Of a stretch of 32,691 bases of DNA, positions 1-7,340 are shown piece by piece (position 1 is the stretch's first letter; each line of letters starts with the position of its first letter). The stretch lies in IMG/VR virus record IMGVR_UViG_3300032053_009729, positions 1 through 32,691 of that record; one strand, given 5' to 3'. Below the pieces are notes generated by a model. That model did no database searches. It was not told where the DNA came from and was given only the letters and a program-made list of their open reading frames with translations. The stretch is from a virus. The position numbers were made by a program, and so were the translations under genes.

Positions 1-474
1 TTGGCTGACTTCACGGGAATCGCGGCCGTCCCCTTAGACACCTTTGAAGCCGCGACGGGCAACTTCTTGGTGGCGGGCGTACTGCCAGGCGACGTACTGC
101 AGCTTAGCGTCCTAGAACCGGAACAGTGGACTTCCATTGAATACCCCGGTACGAACCCGTACTCATTCATCATAACGGGCGTGCTAAGTGCTACACGCTT
201 GACGGTTACACCTCCCTTTCCGGGGTTCTTGGCAGCTGTAAATTGGTCAATACCCGCCAGGAGTATAAACAACACCGACGGCGTGACCCACCGCAATGGA
301 TCCCCTGCAGGGCCCATCCTCGTTCGCGATCAGCGGTTTAACGCTTATTTTCCTGATGCAGTGGGTGCGGAAAATTTCGTAGCAGCTACCAAAGCAGAGC
401 TAGATGCGCTGAGTACCGAGAGCGCCGGGGCTGCCCTTATCAACGAAAACTACACAGCGGTGCCGTCGATATGA
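1..474 (+). CDS. Unknown phage protein, possibly 5'-truncated; virion-type
   Basis: I do not recognise this protein. The reading frame opens at the first base of the window with TTG, so the true start and SD could lie outside and the 157-residue length is a minimum. The sequence is rich in Thr, Val, Pro and Ala with alternating hydrophobic residues (for example LSATRLTVTPPFPG around residues 61-74), suggesting beta structure. No Cys, signal peptide or membrane segment is seen. Its TGA overlaps the ATG of the next gene as ATGA, so the two are probably translationally coupled. Position at the head of a plus-strand run with a coiled-coil protein suggests a virion component such as a completion, tail or decoration protein. 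That role is inferred from context only. Confidence 0.6.
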   Translation: MADFTGIAAVPLDTFEAATGNFLVAGVLPGDVLQLSVLEPEQWTSIEYPGTNPYSFIITGVLSATRLTVTPPFPGFLAAVNWSIPARSINNTDGVTHRNGSPAGPILVRDQRFNAYFPDAVGAENFVAATKAELDALSTESAGAALINENYTAVPSI

Positions 475-839
475 CTGTAAGTATAAAGACCTACGTAGAG
501 CGTACGCTGCCTGCCGAGAACCAGTACCGCGTAAAGTTCACAGTCATAGAGGCGATAAATATCACGGCGGACGTATTCGTGTATGACACGGAGCATAACG
601 TCTTCTTGAACGTAGCGTCCGTCTATGACATGGAATCCTACCCTGCCAGCCGGGCCACCTCGCAAACCCAGGGGTTGCGCGTGTACCGCGCGTCTGCAGT
701 AGAGAAAACGTACGACACGGTACGGGGCGCCACTGGCTTTGAGATCATCACACGCAATCGCCTCAAGATACTAGCTACTGAGTGGGCCGCGATCTCAGCT
801 ACGTATCCGGGCGCCGAATACTACACTGCGGAGAGTTGA
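471..839 (+). CDS. Unknown phage protein (122 aa), virion-type
   Basis: I do not recognise this protein. Its ATG overlaps the preceding stop codon (ATGA), which supports this start despite the lack of a clear SD. The 122-residue product has many beta-prone segments (KTYVERTLP, YRVKFTVIE, ADVFVYDTEH) and ends in a Tyr-rich tail. There is no Cys, membrane segment or signal peptide. The next gene starts 3 bases after its TGA, with an SD-like GGAGAG inside this gene's last codons. Gene size and coupling resemble the small structural genes of tailed phage head or tail modules, but no family match can be named. Confidence 0.65.
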   Translation: MTVSIKTYVERTLPAENQYRVKFTVIEAINITADVFVYDTEHNVFLNVASVYDMESYPASRATSQTQGLRVYRASAVEKTYDTVRGATGFEIITRNRLKILATEWAAISATYPGAEYYTAES

Positions 840-842
840 TAA

Positions 843-1832
843 ATGCCGGGTACAATAGTGCGCATGGACCGCTCTACGATCACTGTAGACGGTACCAACA
901 AATACGAGATAGTCGCAACGTGCGACGTCAAGGGCACGCTGCCTGATGTAGCTATCTTTCTGTTGCAAATAGAGACCTCGGCGGATCCTCGAGATGACAC
1001 CCTACTCCGCGTGGTGGAGATTGCGGATACCGTCGAGGCTAACACCGACCGCGACGCGGTGATTGGCACCGGGGGTAGTCGGTGGAGGTCCCGGTCGGTG
1101 CTGCTGCAATACCCGGATATTGAAACCGCCAACACCGCCTGGAAAGAACTCAGTTCTCGTATAAATACCCTAGTGGGTAACGTAGACACATTCCTAACGG
1201 AGTTCGAGACCGGTGTAGACAACGAGACGATTGTATACCCCACAGCCGACGCCAGTACCAAGACGGCCCTTACGGACGCCTATTTAACCACCAGAGCCGC
1301 GGTTACGGATGCAGAGACAGCGCGAAATGCTGAGGTGTTAAGCTGTAATAACCTAAAGAAAGACATAGATAATACCCTCTTACGCTTGAATGACGCTACA
1401 CCTGACCTGGACAGGTACACGCTAGTCCAGGCGCAGCTCAGCACCTACAGCAGTACCTTAAACAGCGTACAGCCCGTCATATCTGGTGCAGTGAACACCA
1501 TTCGGGCCTTGAACACTGTGTCGGGAGGAACTGCTATTGACGCTATTGAAGCGCAACTACGTGCAGAGGAGGCCCAGCTCGCGGCATTTAGTTCAACCAA
1601 TAGCGGTATATCCATACTATTATCGGGCAGCGTAAGTACGGCAGTGTCCATTCTACAGGCGCGTGTTGCGTCACTGACTAGTCAGCGCACAACGCTAGTC
1701 ACGCAATACAACGCGTGTACTGCGCGTACCGCGGCGCTACAAGCTACGGTAGACACTGCTAGGGCTACGCGTGACGCAGCCCTAGCAAGTCTCCGTGTCG
1801 TATGTCCCGACTATGTACCCCCTACTAGCTAA
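843..1832 (+). CDS. Unknown coiled-coil protein (329 aa), probable virion protein
   Basis: The ATG follows a GGAGAG SD-like site by about 8 bases and lies just after the preceding stop. The first roughly 100 residues look globular and beta-rich (VDGTNKYEIVATCDVKG). From about residue 110 onward the protein is dominated by Ala, Thr, Ser, Leu and Asp with heptad-like spacing, predicting long helices or coiled coil (for example AQLRAEEAQLAAF and ATVDTARATRDAALASLRV). This layout is common in phage fibre, neck or tape-adjacent proteins, but the specific role is unknown. Its 3' end overlaps the 3' end of the convergent minus-strand gene by 8 bases, so no terminator hairpin separates them. Confidence 0.65.
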   Translation: MPGTIVRMDRSTITVDGTNKYEIVATCDVKGTLPDVAIFLLQIETSADPRDDTLLRVVEIADTVEANTDRDAVIGTGGSRWRSRSVLLQYPDIETANTAWKELSSRINTLVGNVDTFLTEFETGVDNETIVYPTADASTKTALTDAYLTTRAAVTDAETARNAEVLSCNNLKKDIDNTLLRLNDATPDLDRYTLVQAQLSTYSSTLNSVQPVISGAVNTIRALNTVSGGTAIDAIEAQLRAEEAQLAAFSSTNSGISILLSGSVSTAVSILQARVASLTSQRTTLVTQYNACTARTAALQATVDTARATRDAALASLRVVCPDYVPPTS

Positions 1833-3351
1833 GTATAACCGGTAGCCGAACCTTGGTATCCGCCGCGGCAAGAGCGGGTATAGGTAGTCGACTGTAGATT
1901 TGCGCTATTTTAGGGGCAGTTAAGTCGGAGTTTATTCGGACGTGGTCTTTAAGAAAGCCGCCACTGTCACACGAATCTTTGCAGGCCACGTAGCGAGAGT
2001 TAGCCCCGTCGACATGCACATGGGCGGAACCATCGCCGCGGAAGGTAGCCTGTATGGAACGCAGATGGTATGTGGGGGATCCGCTTCTACGTAGTGTCGG
2101 TTTATTGCCGAATGCGGCGAGTACGTAGAGTACCCTACGGTCCACCGGGCCTACTTCCGGGCTGTCGGGTAGTTCCGGAAGAACTTCTTGTAGTTCTTTG
2201 TAAGAGTTATATTGCAGATATCGGCTTAGGTTGTTGCCCGCAGAAACCAGCTGATATACCCAGGACCCCGCTGTGTAATACCCGGTCCGCATAAACCCAG
2301 CGTGCAGGTTTTTCACACGTCGCGCAGGACTGAAGGTTTTAGCCAGGACAGTCGTACCTCCCAGCCGTATTAGGTAATCACGCTGTGCGTCAGTAAACCC
2401 GGGCATACTTAAGTAACTTGAAGTATCTAGCCAGTCGTCTAATACACGCTGTACCATCTCTGGGGTACTAGGTGCCGTGCAATCACGTAGAAGTCCGCAA
2501 TCACTGGCAGCCATTGCGCCACGATACCGCGTCGCTAGTTCGCAACTGTTACACTTAGTTGCAACATGACGTACCCTGGCGTGGCGCGTCTTGGCTCTAG
2601 CACTGATCAGCTCTTGCCGCGCCTCTATGTTTACAAAAGTCTGATAATCCCACGGGCGTATGCTTTCCGTGAAATCGTAGGTGGCCGTAGTTTTAGGAGA
2701 GGTGCGTTTCCACTCTCCAGGAAGTGTAACGTACGCGACCTTGCGTAACATTGTGTAGTCTACCGGGAAATCGCGCGACAAAAGGCCCACGGCCCTGAAT
2801 GGTTCAGGTATCCGCGGCGCGACCCATGTAGCTTGGCATTCTTTCGTTGTAAGCAATGCGCAAGGACAGTGGCCTGTTAAGCGCTCTAACCGAGTACACT
2901 CATCGTAAAACGCGTTAGGTACAAAGGGGGTCGCCGCTACTGATGGGTCCTGTACTGATTCTACGAACCAGCCCGTCAGCGATTGTGTCCCCAACCACTC
3001 CCGCGTATTTTGACCTGTGTGTAGGCGGCCTCCATGCGTTGCGACTAGCGTTGGCGTCGGTAACGCGGACATGGAGAAGCTAGCCACGAGAGTATTGGCG
3101 TCTACCCTCAAAGCTAACGCCTGATTGGCTTTAGCGGGCGCGTCCTCCTCACCAACCTCGTGTAGGTTGGCAAGCCGGTGCAGTGCGTGGCGTATATCCG
3201 CGATGTCTATTGCCGCGTCGGTGTCGTGAAAAATGAAACCAGACGGCGCGCGGGGGTATATCCGCAAGTAAGTGGCGGCCTTACGGCTACGTGACGTAAG
3301 GCCGCTCACGAGCGAGGGTGTCATTTGGCAAATACTGTAATACCGTGTCAT
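1825..3351 (-). CDS. Unknown 508-aa Cys-containing protein, third gene of the RT operon
   Basis: The ATG lies two bases after the TAG of the reverse-transcriptase gene, so it is almost certainly co-transcribed with it. I recognise no family. Visible features are a cysteine cluster of the form CxxC-x14-C-x5-C around residues 268-292, an earlier CPC plus Cys group around residues 160-175, and many Arg/Lys-rich stretches. No Walker motif, HNH or DxD-type nuclease signature is obvious and no membrane segment is seen. In bacterial retrons the gene next to the RT is usually the effector. Here the phage origin leaves open a replication, repair, anti-defence or cargo role. It converges on the plus-strand coiled-coil gene with an 8-bp overlap. 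Confidence 0.7.
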   Translation of the reverse strand: MTRYYSICQMTPSLVSGLTSRSRKAATYLRIYPRAPSGFIFHDTDAAIDIADIRHALHRLANLHEVGEEDAPAKANQALALRVDANTLVASFSMSALPTPTLVATHGGRLHTGQNTREWLGTQSLTGWFVESVQDPSVAATPFVPNAFYDECTRLERLTGHCPCALLTTKECQATWVAPRIPEPFRAVGLLSRDFPVDYTMLRKVAYVTLPGEWKRTSPKTTATYDFTESIRPWDYQTFVNIEARQELISARAKTRHARVRHVATKCNSCELATRYRGAMAASDCGLLRDCTAPSTPEMVQRVLDDWLDTSSYLSMPGFTDAQRDYLIRLGGTTVLAKTFSPARRVKNLHAGFMRTGYYTAGSWVYQLVSAGNNLSRYLQYNSYKELQEVLPELPDSPEVGPVDRRVLYVLAAFGNKPTLRRSGSPTYHLRSIQATFRGDGSAHVHVDGANSRYVACKDSCDSGGFLKDHVRINSDLTAPKIAQIYSRLPIPALAAADTKVRLPVILS

Positions 3352-3353
3352 TA

Positions 3354-4439
3354 CTATTCCGCAGCGCTGAGTTCAGCGGGGTTGGCGCAGGCACGTTTGT
3401 TCTGAATAGGGGCTTCGTTACGCGCGCTACATGCGGCTAGATACTGGGCATTTAGCTGCGCTGATTTGACAGGACTGATCATATGGTAGTAGGAGATCTG
3501 CCCTTCAATTTGAGACTTCAACTTATCCGCGGAGTCCATACCCATGGTTGCCGCCACGGCCGCGAAACCTTCGTGATGGCAGTGGTGAATACGCGCGCGC
3601 ATCTTACGGAACTGCAACCGCATGACATTCGGCTTCTCATTAATAGTCATGCCAAGAAGCCGTTGCTGCCTCCCTGACCTTGCCACGCGCAATTTCTTCT
3701 TGTTTATCTGGTAACCCGCGGCTCGGATTATTTTCACGATCGCTTTGATGAAGTTGTTGGTCTTCTTACGATCGAGGCGCTCGTGACTAGAAAACGCCAA
3801 ATCGTCCGCGTAGCGCGTGTACGCCATGCCCCAGCGCGAGCAGAGGTCTAGCACCTGCTTATCTATGCGGTGGTGTGCCACCCAGTTGCAGATAGCACCT
3901 GACGTGGGCGCCCCCTGCGGCACCACAAAGCGCTTCCCGTAGGGGAAGGTCATGGGCACTGTCATCAGGTCCGACAACAGGCTAGCTACGCGGTGCGCGT
4001 ATCCGAACTCGTCTTGAATGGCACGCCGCACCCAGGAGCGGCGCGTACTAGAAAAGAAATCTTTCAAATCCAACACGATGAGGATGGGCTTCCCCGCGTG
4101 GACTAGCGCGCTGTCCCGAGTAGTGCGGCCCTGCACATACGCGGCAACGTGGTCCGGGTAAGTGAGAGGCGTTAGATACCGCTTCAATACACGCGTTTGT
4201 ACAAACTTGAGCATGCGCTCAGGCGCATGGATGGTGCGGCGTCCCCCCGATTTCTTTGGGATCGAGTGCACCTTATACATAGACTCGCGTTTCACGATCA
4301 TGTGCATAAGGGTGCGGTTGCGGATGCCCAGCGAGTGCGCGAGCGACATGCCGTCGAACACCTTGGGTAGGGGTTCTAGGATCTTTTCGAAATCCGGGAG
4401 ATCTATAACCTCCAAGGAGGTTTGGTTATAGGCAGCCAT
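3354..4439 (-). CDS. Retron-type reverse transcriptase
   Basis: This 361-residue protein makes cDNA from an RNA template. Motifs in order are IPKKSGGRRTI at 60-70 (fingers), SALVH at 110-114 (at the place of the retron NAxxH motif), DLKDFFSS at 124-131 (first catalytic Asp), PQGAPTSG at 174-181, and YADD at 210-213 (catalytic Asp pair) within YTRYADDLAFSS. Next come NKKKLRVARSG at 246-256 and LLGMTINEKPNV at 261-272, where retron RTs usually read VTGLxVN. Length suits a stand-alone retron RT. There is no maturase or endonuclease domain (against a group II intron) and no SQ motif (against a DGR). The ATG overlaps the upstream stop (TAATG) and follows a strong AGGAGG site. RT family is near certain; retron function is inferred. 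Confidence 0.93.
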   Translation of the reverse strand: MAAYNQTSLEVIDLPDFEKILEPLPKVFDGMSLAHSLGIRNRTLMHMIVKRESMYKVHSIPKKSGGRRTIHAPERMLKFVQTRVLKRYLTPLTYPDHVAAYVQGRTTRDSALVHAGKPILIVLDLKDFFSSTRRSWVRRAIQDEFGYAHRVASLLSDLMTVPMTFPYGKRFVVPQGAPTSGAICNWVAHHRIDKQVLDLCSRWGMAYTRYADDLAFSSHERLDRKKTNNFIKAIVKIIRAAGYQINKKKLRVARSGRQQRLLGMTINEKPNVMRLQFRKMRARIHHCHHEGFAAVAATMGMDSADKLKSQIEGQISYYHMISPVKSAQLNAQYLAACSARNEAPIQNKRACANPAELSAAE

Positions 4440-5188
4440 TAAAACTCCACCTCCTGTTCGTCGGCTTGTTGGGCGGTCTCGAGGTCCCCCTCGTCCACGC
4501 CTTCCGGGACTGCGGCGTCTACCGCACGTGAAGTGCCGATATCGTTGAAATTCAAAGCCTTAAGACAGACGGGCTGTCCAGGAGTACAAAGCCCCTGCAA
4601 CTGCAGTAACTGGCGCGGGCAAATGTTACAGATAGGCGAGACGCGGTCGTTAGGGGCTTCCAACGGGGTGGCCAGGTACGCAAACTCACTTATGGCCTGT
4701 TTGGACGAGGCTTTCTGAATGACCTTGAGCGGGCGTTTGCTTCGGGTGCGCGTTCGACGAACGGGCGTGCCCGCTTCGAAGTATTTTGACGCGGCCAGAT
4801 AGCGAGGATTGAGCTTCTTGCGAATCTTGGACGTGAGTACGGGAACGACTACAACCCGCTCCTCCATATTATAAACCGTCAAGACGTGCGTCTGCCACCA
4901 CGTAGCCACATCCGTTTCGGTGGTCTTGCGGCCATCTAGATCAATAGGCTGGTTTAACAGAGCGTCGTCTCGTCGGTGGCGGTACGCGCTAATGGTCTTG
5001 GGTCGCAGCTTTACGATTGCGGACATCAAGGTTGTCTCACAAGGAAACACCAGCGCGTAGCCGAAAATCTTGGGGATGTCTGTCGCGCGGCCCTTTGGAA
5101 AGAAATACAATTTGTCGAAAGGAACTGTAATGCCTGCGGCACTCCGGTCTACCTTAACAACTAAAACTTTGTTCGACGTATCTGTCAC
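4439..5188 (-). CDS. Unknown 249-aa basic/Cys-motif protein, first gene of the RT operon
   Basis: The start is GTG with a good AAGGAG SD five bases upstream. The product is not recognised. Residues 1-60 look like a beta-rich fold. A strongly basic patch, RRTRTRSKRPLK, lies around residues 143-155 and may contact nucleic acid. A CxxCP...C...C cluster follows near residues 186-207, and the tail is acidic (Glu/Asp/Gln-rich). The stop overlaps the RT start as TAATG, so production is coupled to the RT. In several known retrons an accessory gene sits between the ncRNA and the RT, and this gene occupies that place. A role as effector, RNA-binding partner or regulator is inference only. Confidence 0.75.
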   Translation of the reverse strand: MTDTSNKVLVVKVDRSAAGITVPFDKLYFFPKGRATDIPKIFGYALVFPCETTLMSAIVKLRPKTISAYRHRRDDALLNQPIDLDGRKTTETDVATWWQTHVLTVYNMEERVVVVPVLTSKIRKKLNPRYLAASKYFEAGTPVRRTRTRSKRPLKVIQKASSKQAISEFAYLATPLEAPNDRVSPICNICPRQLLQLQGLCTPGQPVCLKALNFNDIGTSRAVDAAVPEGVDEGDLETAQQADEQEVEF

Positions 5189-5228
5189 TACAACTCCTTG
5201 GCGGATCGCCAGGTAAACTCGTGGAGAA

Positions 5229-5288
5229 GGTAAGTAAGTACGTAGCCTGTAGGTAGTTTATCCTACAGGCTACGTACCCACTTATACC
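5229..5288 (-). ncRNA. Long hairpin in the leader of the RT operon
   Basis: A perfect 16-bp inverted repeat (5238-5253 with 5262-5277) encloses an 8-nt loop. Read as minus-strand RNA, the stem continues through two G-U wobble pairs, four more Watson-Crick pairs, a 2-nt bulge and a final GGU/ACC. This gives about 25 pairs over 60 nt. On the plus strand the two wobble positions become A/C mismatches, so the fold favours minus-strand RNA, which is the leader of the Cys-motif/RT operon. No U-tract follows, so it is not a classical terminator. It could be part of a retron-like msd, an mRNA-stabilising leader or a protein-binding operator. Confidence 0.5.
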
Positions 5289-5293
5289 GAATT

Positions 5294-5325
5294 GGGGGGA
5301 GCTTTTAGAATCAGTAGCTCTCCCC
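5294..5325. other. Hairpin spanning the stop codon of the VWA gene
   Basis: GGGGGGAGCT (5294-5303) pairs with AGCTCTCCCC (5316-5325) around a 12-nt loop that contains the VWA stop codon (TGA at 5313-5311, minus strand). Plus-strand RNA has all ten pairs with one G-U. Minus-strand RNA has one A-C mismatch. There is no U-tract on either side, so an intrinsic terminator is only weakly supported. It may protect mRNA 3' ends or act with the neighbouring long hairpin. Confidence 0.3.
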
Positions 5326-7290
5326 TAGCTGATAGTCCCGCATCTGCAGTGTGATGTGTCCGGCGTCGCGCATGACAGGGACCCCGCCAGCAGTGATCAA
5401 CCAGACTGTCGGTATGTGTAGCCGCGTTTCCGGCGGCGGCGCGTAACCGTCAGTGCAGTAAACTAGGATGTCCGGGCATTTGTCCTGCTTACGCATTAAC
5501 GACTGCACGTGCAAAAACACGTGCTCGAAGTCCGTGCCCCCACGCCCAGTCATTTTAGTGTCGAGCGAATCACTGCCACCTACCCAATACTCCGTACAAA
5601 CGCGGGTGTCCGCGTAGAGTACGCAAATACGGATATCGGAGTCCGACTTCTGTAGGTGCTGCAACTCGGTCAAACCTGCTTGCATGTCCGCGGTAGACAT
5701 AGACCCTGATGTGTCTATGGCGTATACGATGGTGTATTTGTTGTCTTTCTTGATTCCAGGGAACGGCGGTACGCGCCGAAAGGGGGCTAACCGCTGCGCC
5801 AACGCCTTATAGCGGGCTGCCCGCACGCCTGTGATAGGGGAGTCCGACTCCCCCTCTTTCTTGTCTACTATTACAGCGAATTTCTTCAGCGCGGCCATGA
5901 TCTTCGATGGCCGTGACATGCCGCGCCGATTCTTGGTTTGCCGCGTACGTTGCACGATATTGTGCAGAAATTGCGTCCACGGCACCACAGGTGGCAGGAG
6001 CATCATCTTGATCAGCTCTGCCATGTGTCCAGGGATAGTGCCCCGCGACTTTTTCTGTTGTTCAGCGGCGGCCTTGATGATAGCGCGCCCATGCTCCTCA
6101 ATCTTTTGCGACTCCCCCGCGTCCCCAGTAGCGCCCTCTTCCCAGCCAAGGTGCCCCGGCATGGATTCCAGCATCATCTTGAGAACCTGCTGATCTATGG
6201 CGTCCAGCTTTGCAATTTCACCGTCTAGCGCGTCAGGGGACATTCCAGCGTATTGGTTTTGGGCAGGCCCCTGTTGTAACCCGCCGCCTCCAGCACCGGG
6301 CTGACCCTGGCCCTGACCCTGGCCCTGACCCTGGCCCTGACCCTGGCCCTGACCCTGACCCTGGCCCTGACCCTGGCCCTGGCCCTGACCCTGACCCTGG
6401 CCCTGACCCGCCTGCGGAGACGCAGGTGCCTTGAGCCCTGCGAGAGCATCGTCTAACGCGTCAGCACCGCTTCCTGCCTTCTTAGCAGTCTGTTGGCCCT
6501 GCTGTGGCTGACCCTGGCCCTGCTGTGGCTGACCCTGGCCCTGCTGTGGCTGACCCTGGCCCTGCTTTTTCGGGGGTCCCTTAGACGGAGGCTCAGAAGG
6601 AGCCTGTTCGTTAGCGTCTTCGATCTCGGTTTTCTTTTGCTGCTGCTGCAGCGCTTGCTTCACCAAGTCAGCGCGCTTCTGCAGAATGGCCCGTGCCATC
6701 TGGTAGAGCTTGCTAGGTGACGACTTCAGTCGCGCGCGGAGCAGTAGTACGAGCAGCTTCTGGTAGTGCTCGTACGCCATCTTGGGCGGCAGCGGTGGCG
6801 TAAAATTAGTGTGCAGCACCCAGTACCCCAGCGGTTGTTTGGGGTCAGCTACGGAGGGCCACGCCTCCTTGAGAAGCTCGTTAGCGGCCATGTCCATGGC
6901 GAGATTCGCGGTGATCTTCAGGAGGTACAGGTCCTCGTCCTGCGAAACTGTGCGATACAGCGTGAGGCCCCGCGGTATGTGCTCGAGAACTATGTGCAGT
7001 ATCTCGTGCTCCAGCGTCGCGCAGAGCTCCTCATAGGAGACAAGCGCCGCGAAAATGGGGTCATAAAGCATGGTGTAACGCCCACGCACTAGGCTTACAC
7101 CCATCGTCCCGTAACCGGGTACGGGTACTCGATCGAGCAGTGTGACTATCCGCGCGTAGAAGTTTCCTACCTTAACGCTAGTCAGGAACGTCAAGGCTTC
7201 TACTACATAGTCCCTGCCCGTGTTTACGAGTTCTTGGATCTTCTCCGGCGTCATGTCTTCCGGCTTTAGCTTCTCGATACCTACGCGCAT
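5311..7290 (-). CDS. VWA-domain protein with putative metallopeptidase-like N-terminus (CobT/DUF2201-like)
   Basis: The N-terminal third carries HEILH (HExxH, residues 95-99), as in putative metallopeptidase domains fused to VWA domains. The middle is low complexity, with three copies of a 7-residue GQGQPQQ-type unit and then about 18 Gly-Gln dipeptides. The C-terminal VWA domain has a complete MIDAS: DTSGS near residue 525, GRGGTD and then CTDG. Such proteins usually partner MoxR-type AAA+ ATPases, and one is encoded at 10740-12023. The ATG at 7290, preceded by AGAAGAG, is preferred. A TTG at 7311 with no SD would add 7 residues. The function in phages is unknown; remodelling or chelatase-like activity is inferred from the family. 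Confidence 0.88.
   Translation of the reverse strand: MRVGIEKLKPEDMTPEKIQELVNTGRDYVVEALTFLTSVKVGNFYARIVTLLDRVPVPGYGTMGVSLVRGRYTMLYDPIFAALVSYEELCATLEHEILHIVLEHIPRGLTLYRTVSQDEDLYLLKITANLAMDMAANELLKEAWPSVADPKQPLGYWVLHTNFTPPLPPKMAYEHYQKLLVLLLRARLKSSPSKLYQMARAILQKRADLVKQALQQQQKKTEIEDANEQAPSEPPSKGPPKKQGQGQPQQGQGQPQQGQGQPQQGQQTAKKAGSGADALDDALAGLKAPASPQAGQGQGQGQGQGQGQGQGQGQGQGQGQGQGQGQGQGQPGAGGGGLQQGPAQNQYAGMSPDALDGEIAKLDAIDQQVLKMMLESMPGHLGWEEGATGDAGESQKIEEHGRAIIKAAAEQQKKSRGTIPGHMAELIKMMLLPPVVPWTQFLHNIVQRTRQTKNRRGMSRPSKIMAALKKFAVIVDKKEGESDSPITGVRAARYKALAQRLAPFRRVPPFPGIKKDNKYTIVYAIDTSGSMSTADMQAGLTELQHLQKSDSDIRICVLYADTRVCTEYWVGGSDSLDTKMTGRGGTDFEHVFLHVQSLMRKQDKCPDILVYCTDGYAPPPETRLHIPTVWLITAGGVPVMRDAGHITLQMRDYQLGESY
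6302..6412 (-). repeat. Hexanucleotide repeat encoding (Gly-Gln)n
   Basis: About 18 tandem 6-bp units (CAGGGC or CAGGGT on the minus strand) encode a run of Gly-Gln dipeptides within the VWA protein. The third base varies slightly, but the dipeptide is unbroken. It is a flexible linker between the HExxH and VWA regions. The array creates long apparent open frames in other phases that are not genes. Copy number is likely to vary by slippage. Confidence 0.9.
6497..6559 (-). repeat. Three exact 21-bp tandem repeats in the VWA gene
   Basis: A 21-bp unit occurs three times head to tail (6497-6517, 6518-6538, 6539-6559) and encodes GQGQPQQ-type heptapeptides. The repeats are in frame and sit just N-terminal to the Gly-Gln run, separated by a short Lys/Ala segment. 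They extend the flexible linker. Confidence 0.9.
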
Positions 7291-7305
7291 TCGTGTCTCT
7301 TCTAG

Positions 7306-7334
7306 CTGCAACGCAGCTTGTAAAGCGCTATACT
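7306..7334 (+). promoter_or_regulatory. Candidate promoter for the 7341-10702 cassette
   Basis: CTGCAA (7306-7311) is followed after exactly 17 bases by TATACT (7329-7334), a good -10 box. The same hexamer pair and spacing (CTGCAG-N17-TATACT) precedes the terminase gene. The -10 overlaps an inverted repeat, GCGCTA-TACT-TAGCGC (7325-7340), which could be an operator. Transcription would start at or next to the ATG at 7341, predicting a leaderless mRNA. That fits the absence of any SD there. Confidence 0.45.
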
Positions 7335-7340
7335 TAGCGC

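Noticed and set aside
3354-4439. Diversity-generating retroelement
   Set aside because: The RT reads QGAPTSG with no SQ-type motif, and I saw no template/variable repeat pair with adenine-specific differences near it.
3354-4439. Group II intron maturase
   Set aside because: No maturase or endonuclease domain follows the RT, and no intron-like RNA ends were seen. The gene is coupled to its neighbours by overlap.
5238-5277. Simple intrinsic terminator
   Set aside because: The stem is long and perfect, but neither strand has a U-tract after it.
6225-6450. Proline/arginine-rich reading frames on both strands over the Gly-Gln repeat
   Set aside because: They are phase shadows of the hexanucleotide repeat. 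The Gly-Gln frame belongs to the long VWA gene.
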